16,784 bases of DNA, taken from assembly GCA_946187475.1 (NCBI GenBank), contig CAMHRJ010000017.1:1-16784 (forward strand), given 5' to 3'. A program made the translations under genes and the position numbers. This document shows, in pieces, positions 14,343-16,784 of this stretch. Under the pieces are notes generated by a model. It made no database searches, was not told the origin of the DNA, and saw only the letters and a list, made by a program, of their open reading frames with translations. Numbering within the stretch: position 1 is the stretch's first letter; every line of letters starts with the position of its first letter. The stretch is from an uncultured Clostridia bacterium. Lineage in GTDB: Bacteria; Bacillota; Clostridia; Oscillospirales; Oscillospiraceae.

Positions 14343-15010
14343 ATTTCTTCGATTTCCGTCACGGTCAGTATGCCGTCCGCCACCCGGAACTTCACATTCA
14401 TGCCGGCAAAGCCCAGGCCGTAAATGCGCTCCGGGTCATCCTGATACCGGGGCCGCGGGTCCTGCCGCAGCACGCCCAGCAGCGCTGAGCGCTTGTCCTT
14501 CGGCACTTGCTCCAGCAGCGCGTCGGGGAACACCACCTCCAGGGAGGGCATGGCCGTCGTGGTGGTAAACCCGCCTGCTGCCTCGGGATGACAATCGGCG
14601 TAGGGCACATAGGGCTTGATGTCAAAAATCGGCGTTCCGTCCATGAGGTCTGCCCCCGCGATCCGCAGCACCGGCCCCAGCTCCGGGTCTGATTCAATGC
14701 CCAGCAGCTGCACGCAGCTGAGCCCGATGGGATTGGGCCGGAAGGGAGAGCGGGTGGCGAACACGCCCATGCGCACATTGCCGCCCAGCCGGGGCGGTCG
14801 CACCGTGGGACTCCAGTCTCTGCGCTTGGCCTCGGAAAACTCCCAGATCAGCCAGATATGGCTGAAATCCTCCAGTCCCCGCACTGCGTCCATGACGCGA
14901 AACTCTGGCTCGAACACGATCCGGGCTTCCAGCTCCGGCACCACGCCGCTTTGGCGGGGAATGCCGAACTTCTCCGGAAAATCGCTCCGGATTCTCGCCA
15001 CCGGTCTCAT
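14333..15010 (-). CDS. trmO: tRNA t6A37 N6-methyltransferase TrmO (TsaA/YaeB family)
   Basis: A 225-residue protein with the TrmO beta-barrel signature: GIPRQ (16-20), RPPRLGG (71-77), TRSPFRPNPIGLS (86-98) and DGTPIFDIKPYVPYAD (124-139). TrmO uses S-adenosylmethionine to methylate the N6 atom of threonylcarbamoyl-adenosine 37 in certain tRNAs. A C-terminal extension (about 150-225) is present, as in full-length family members. The ATG overlaps the nth stop (ATGA) and GAAGGAG from the 3' end of nth serves as Shine-Dalgarno, so translation is probably coupled. It is the last gene of the ispD-ispF-nth-trmO unit. Confidence 0.93.
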   Translation of the reverse strand: MRPVARIRSDFPEKFGIPRQSGVVPELEARIVFEPEFRVMDAVRGLEDFSHIWLIWEFSEAKRRDWSPTVRPPRLGGNVRMGVFATRSPFRPNPIGLSCVQLLGIESDPELGPVLRIAGADLMDGTPIFDIKPYVPYADCHPEAAGGFTTTTAMPSLEVVFPDALLEQVPKDKRSALLGVLRQDPRPRYQDDPERIYGLGFAGMNVKFRVADGILTVTEIEEIRL

Positions 15011-15648
15011 GCGTTTTCTCCTTCAAACTGCTGGCAGACGTGCTTCACGCAGCATGCTTCGCATATGGGCTTTCTGGCGTCACAGACGGCTCTGCCGTGG
15101 AGCACCAGCCGGTGGCAGAAATCGCTGCTCTTCTCCGGCGGCAGAATGGGCTGCAGCGCCCGTTCAATTTTTACCGGGTCCTTCAGACCATCCACCAGCC
15201 CCATCCGGTTGGACAGCCGGATGCAGTGGGTGTCCACCACGATGGCAGGCTTGTGATACACGTCGCCCAAAATGAGATTCGCGGTCTTTCTGCCCACGCC
15301 GGGCAGCGCCACCAGCGCTTCCATGGTGTCCGGCACGATGCCGCCGTGCTCCGCCAAGAGCACCTGGGCGCACTTTACGATGTCCCGGGCCTTGGAGCGG
15401 AAAAAGCCGCAGCTGTGGATGTACTGCTCCACCTCCTGCACATCGGCCTCCGCAAAAGCCTGCAGGGTGGGGAAGCGCTCATAGAGCGCCGGGGTCACCT
15501 GATTGACTCGCTCATCGGTGCATTGGGCTGCCAGACGCACGGCAAACAGCAGCTCATAGGCTTTTTCATAGTCCAGCGTGCATTCCGCCAGCGGGTATTC
15601 CTGCTCCAGGCAGGAGATGATTTCGCTTATTTGTTCCGGTGTCCGCAT
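15007..15648 (-). CDS. nth: Endonuclease III (DNA glycosylase/AP lyase)
   Basis: A 213-residue protein of the HhH-GPD superfamily. The helix-hairpin-helix is LPGVGRKTAN (115-124) with catalytic Lys121; the catalytic Asp139 is in VVDTHC (137-142). The C-terminal 4Fe-4S cluster site is C189-x6-C196-x2-C199-x5-C205, the exact endonuclease III spacing. It removes oxidised pyrimidines and cleaves abasic sites in base-excision repair. The start lies 3 bases after the ispF stop, with GAGGT overlapping that stop. The frame agrees with the family N-terminus; no truncation is seen. Confidence 0.97.
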   Translation of the reverse strand: MRTPEQISEIISCLEQEYPLAECTLDYEKAYELLFAVRLAAQCTDERVNQVTPALYERFPTLQAFAEADVQEVEQYIHSCGFFRSKARDIVKCAQVLLAEHGGIVPDTMEALVALPGVGRKTANLILGDVYHKPAIVVDTHCIRLSNRMGLVDGLKDPVKIERALQPILPPEKSSDFCHRLVLHGRAVCDARKPICEACCVKHVCQQFEGENA

Positions 15649-15651
15649 CGT

Positions 15652-16128
15652 TTACCTCGATTCCAGCAGCACCACCGCGTGGGCGGCGATGCCCTCTTTT
15701 GCACCCGTGAAGCCCAAGCCCTCTTCGGTGGTGGCCTTCACGGAGACCTGTGAAATGTCGCATCCCATGGCATCGGACAGAATCTGACGCATCTTCAGAA
15801 TGTGGGGCGCCAGTTTCGGCGCCTGGGCCAGAACAGTGATGTCCGCATTTCCCAAACAGAAGCCTGCGTCGGAAACGCGCTTCATGACCTCCCGCAGCAG
15901 CCGGATGCTGTCGGCGCCTTCATAGGCGGGATCGTTGTCAGGGAAGAGATGCCCGATGTCTCCCATGGCCAGGGCACCCAGCAGCGCATCCATCAGCGCG
16001 TGGGTGAGCACGTCCGCGTCGGAATGACCCAGCAGACCCACGGTGTGAGGAATCTCCACGCCGCCCAGAATCAGCTTCCGGCCCTCTACCAGCTTGTGCA
16101 CGTCATAACCATGACCGATGCGCGTCAT
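15652..16128 (-). CDS. ispF: 2-C-methyl-D-erythritol 2,4-cyclodiphosphate synthase
   Basis: A 158-residue protein of standard IspF length. The metal ligands are D9 and H11 (GYDVH, 7-11) and H43 in GHSDADVLTHALMDALLGA (34-52); the conserved SVKATTEEGLGFTG block lies near 128-141. It closes 4-diphosphocytidyl-methylerythritol 2-phosphate to MEcPP in the non-mevalonate isoprenoid pathway. Its ATG overlaps the ispD stop (ATGA), so it is probably coupled to ispD, the usual pairing. Trimer formation and cytoplasmic location follow from the family. Confidence 0.97.
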   Translation of the reverse strand: MTRIGHGYDVHKLVEGRKLILGGVEIPHTVGLLGHSDADVLTHALMDALLGALAMGDIGHLFPDNDPAYEGADSIRLLREVMKRVSDAGFCLGNADITVLAQAPKLAPHILKMRQILSDAMGCDISQVSVKATTEEGLGFTGAKEGIAAHAVVLLESR

Positions 16129-16784
16129 TTGCTTCGCCTCCTGATGATCTCCTCCGCCAGCGCCACATCCGGCGCGGTGGTAATCTTGATGTTCTCCTCT
16201 GAGCCCTCCACCGCCATGATCTTCAGACCCAGCGCCTCCACGGCGGAGCAGTCATCGGTGATGGGCAGTTTGTTTTTGATGGCCTCGGTCAGCGCCGCGC
16301 GGATTAAGTCCGCCTGGAACACCTGAGGCGTTTGCACGGCGGCAAGCCCGTCCCGGGGCGGCGTGCTGATCAGATATCCATCCTGCAGCACTTTGACCGT
16401 GTCCTTCAGCGGCAGCGTGGGGGCTGCGGCCTGACATTTCTCTGCCATCTCATAGGTCGCACGGATCAAATCCGGGGTGACCAGGGGACGGGCGGCATCG
16501 TGGATGCCGATGGTGGTGGCCCGATCACTGACAGCCAGAACACCCGCCAGCGAGGATTCCGCCCGGGTGCTGCCGCCGGCGACCACCTGCCGGAGCTTGG
16601 AAAGCCCCAGTTTGTCCCGCAGGGCCGCAAACTCTTCGATGCGGTCCATACGGGTCACCAGCACCAGTTCATCGATGCAGGCTGTGGCCTGAAAGACCGT
16701 CAGCGTCCGTTCGATGACCGGCACGCCGCCCACCTGCAGGGTCAGCTTGTCCTGCCCCAGCCGGGTGGAGGAACCTGCCGCCAC
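16125..16784 (-). CDS. ispD: 2-C-methyl-D-erythritol 4-phosphate cytidylyltransferase, N-terminus missing
   Basis: At least 220 codons of IspD run off the window. The first readable residues give AAGSSTRLGQDK, the nucleotide-binding loop that normally sits about 8-12 residues from the start, so only a few N-terminal residues are lost. The GTG at the edge is not the real start. Other signs are HDAARPLV, TPQVFQADLI and TDDCSAVE, all family blocks. The enzyme transfers CMP to methylerythritol 4-phosphate, two steps before IspF. Its TGA overlaps the ispF ATG. A promoter and start would lie beyond 16784. Confidence 0.95.
   Translation of the reverse strand: MAAGSSTRLGQDKLTLQVGGVPVIERTLTVFQATACIDELVLVTRMDRIEEFAALRDKLGLSKLRQVVAGGSTRAESSLAGVLAVSDRATTIGIHDAARPLVTPDLIRATYEMAEKCQAAAPTLPLKDTVKVLQDGYLISTPPRDGLAAVQTPQVFQADLIRAALTEAIKNKLPITDDCSAVEALGLKIMAVEGSEENIKITTAPDVALAEEIIRRRSK

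Noticed and set aside
1..16784. Search for CRISPR arrays, tRNA or rRNA genes, insertion sequences, phage or defence genes
   Set aside because: No spaced direct repeats, cloverleaf sequences, transposase or integrase motifs or toxin-antitoxin pairs were seen by eye.

Overview
The window looks like a chromosomal segment of a spore-forming clostridium, probably of the Oscillospiraceae/Ruminococcaceae type. This is inferred from GC-rich codon use, the gene order tig-clpP-clpX-lon-engB, a small DUF1540 cysteine-rich protein, a class M-like sirtuin, and a YpeB-type germination protein. There is no rRNA, tRNA, CRISPR array, insertion sequence or phage gene, and no gene-free stretch above about 220 bases. 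The content is mostly housekeeping.

Left part (1-2760). A truncated DUF1540 gene (minus) diverges from a metallophosphoesterase (plus). The phosphoesterase converges on a sirtuin-like gene (minus), and the two share one perfect bidirectional terminator that holds both stop codons. Upstream of the sirtuin on the same strand lies an EFR1-type flavodoxin/2[4Fe-4S] protein. A strong hairpin-plus-U-tract terminator sits between them, only 23 bases before the sirtuin start. A good sigma-A promoter drives the EFR1 gene.

Central part (2846-11544). This is one long plus-strand operon: trigger factor, ClpP, ClpX, Lon, the ribosome-assembly GTPase EngB/YsxC, glutamyl-tRNA synthetase, and a membrane-anchored protein of unknown function. 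Together the genes cover folding of nascent chains, regulated proteolysis, 50S assembly and tRNA charging. A stable 12-bp hairpin with a GCAA loop separates clpP from clpX. The operon ends in a terminator whose descending arm also carries the Shine-Dalgarno sequence of the next gene, ypeB.

Right part (11545-16784). ypeB (spore germination, without a neighbouring sleB) is followed by murD (peptidoglycan precursor synthesis), which has its own near-consensus promoter. murD converges on a minus-strand operon ispD-ispF-nth-trmO (isoprenoid MEP pathway, DNA base-excision repair, tRNA t6A methylation). Its genes overlap by ATGA or are 3 bases apart. ispD is cut off by the window edge.

The points most worth a second look are regulatory architecture (terminator/SD overlap at ypeB, the clpP-clpX hairpin, the terminator before the sirtuin, the SD-less tig start) and the sirtuin itself, which has Gln where classical sirtuins have their catalytic His. 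I found no clear evidence of a wholly new multi-gene system.
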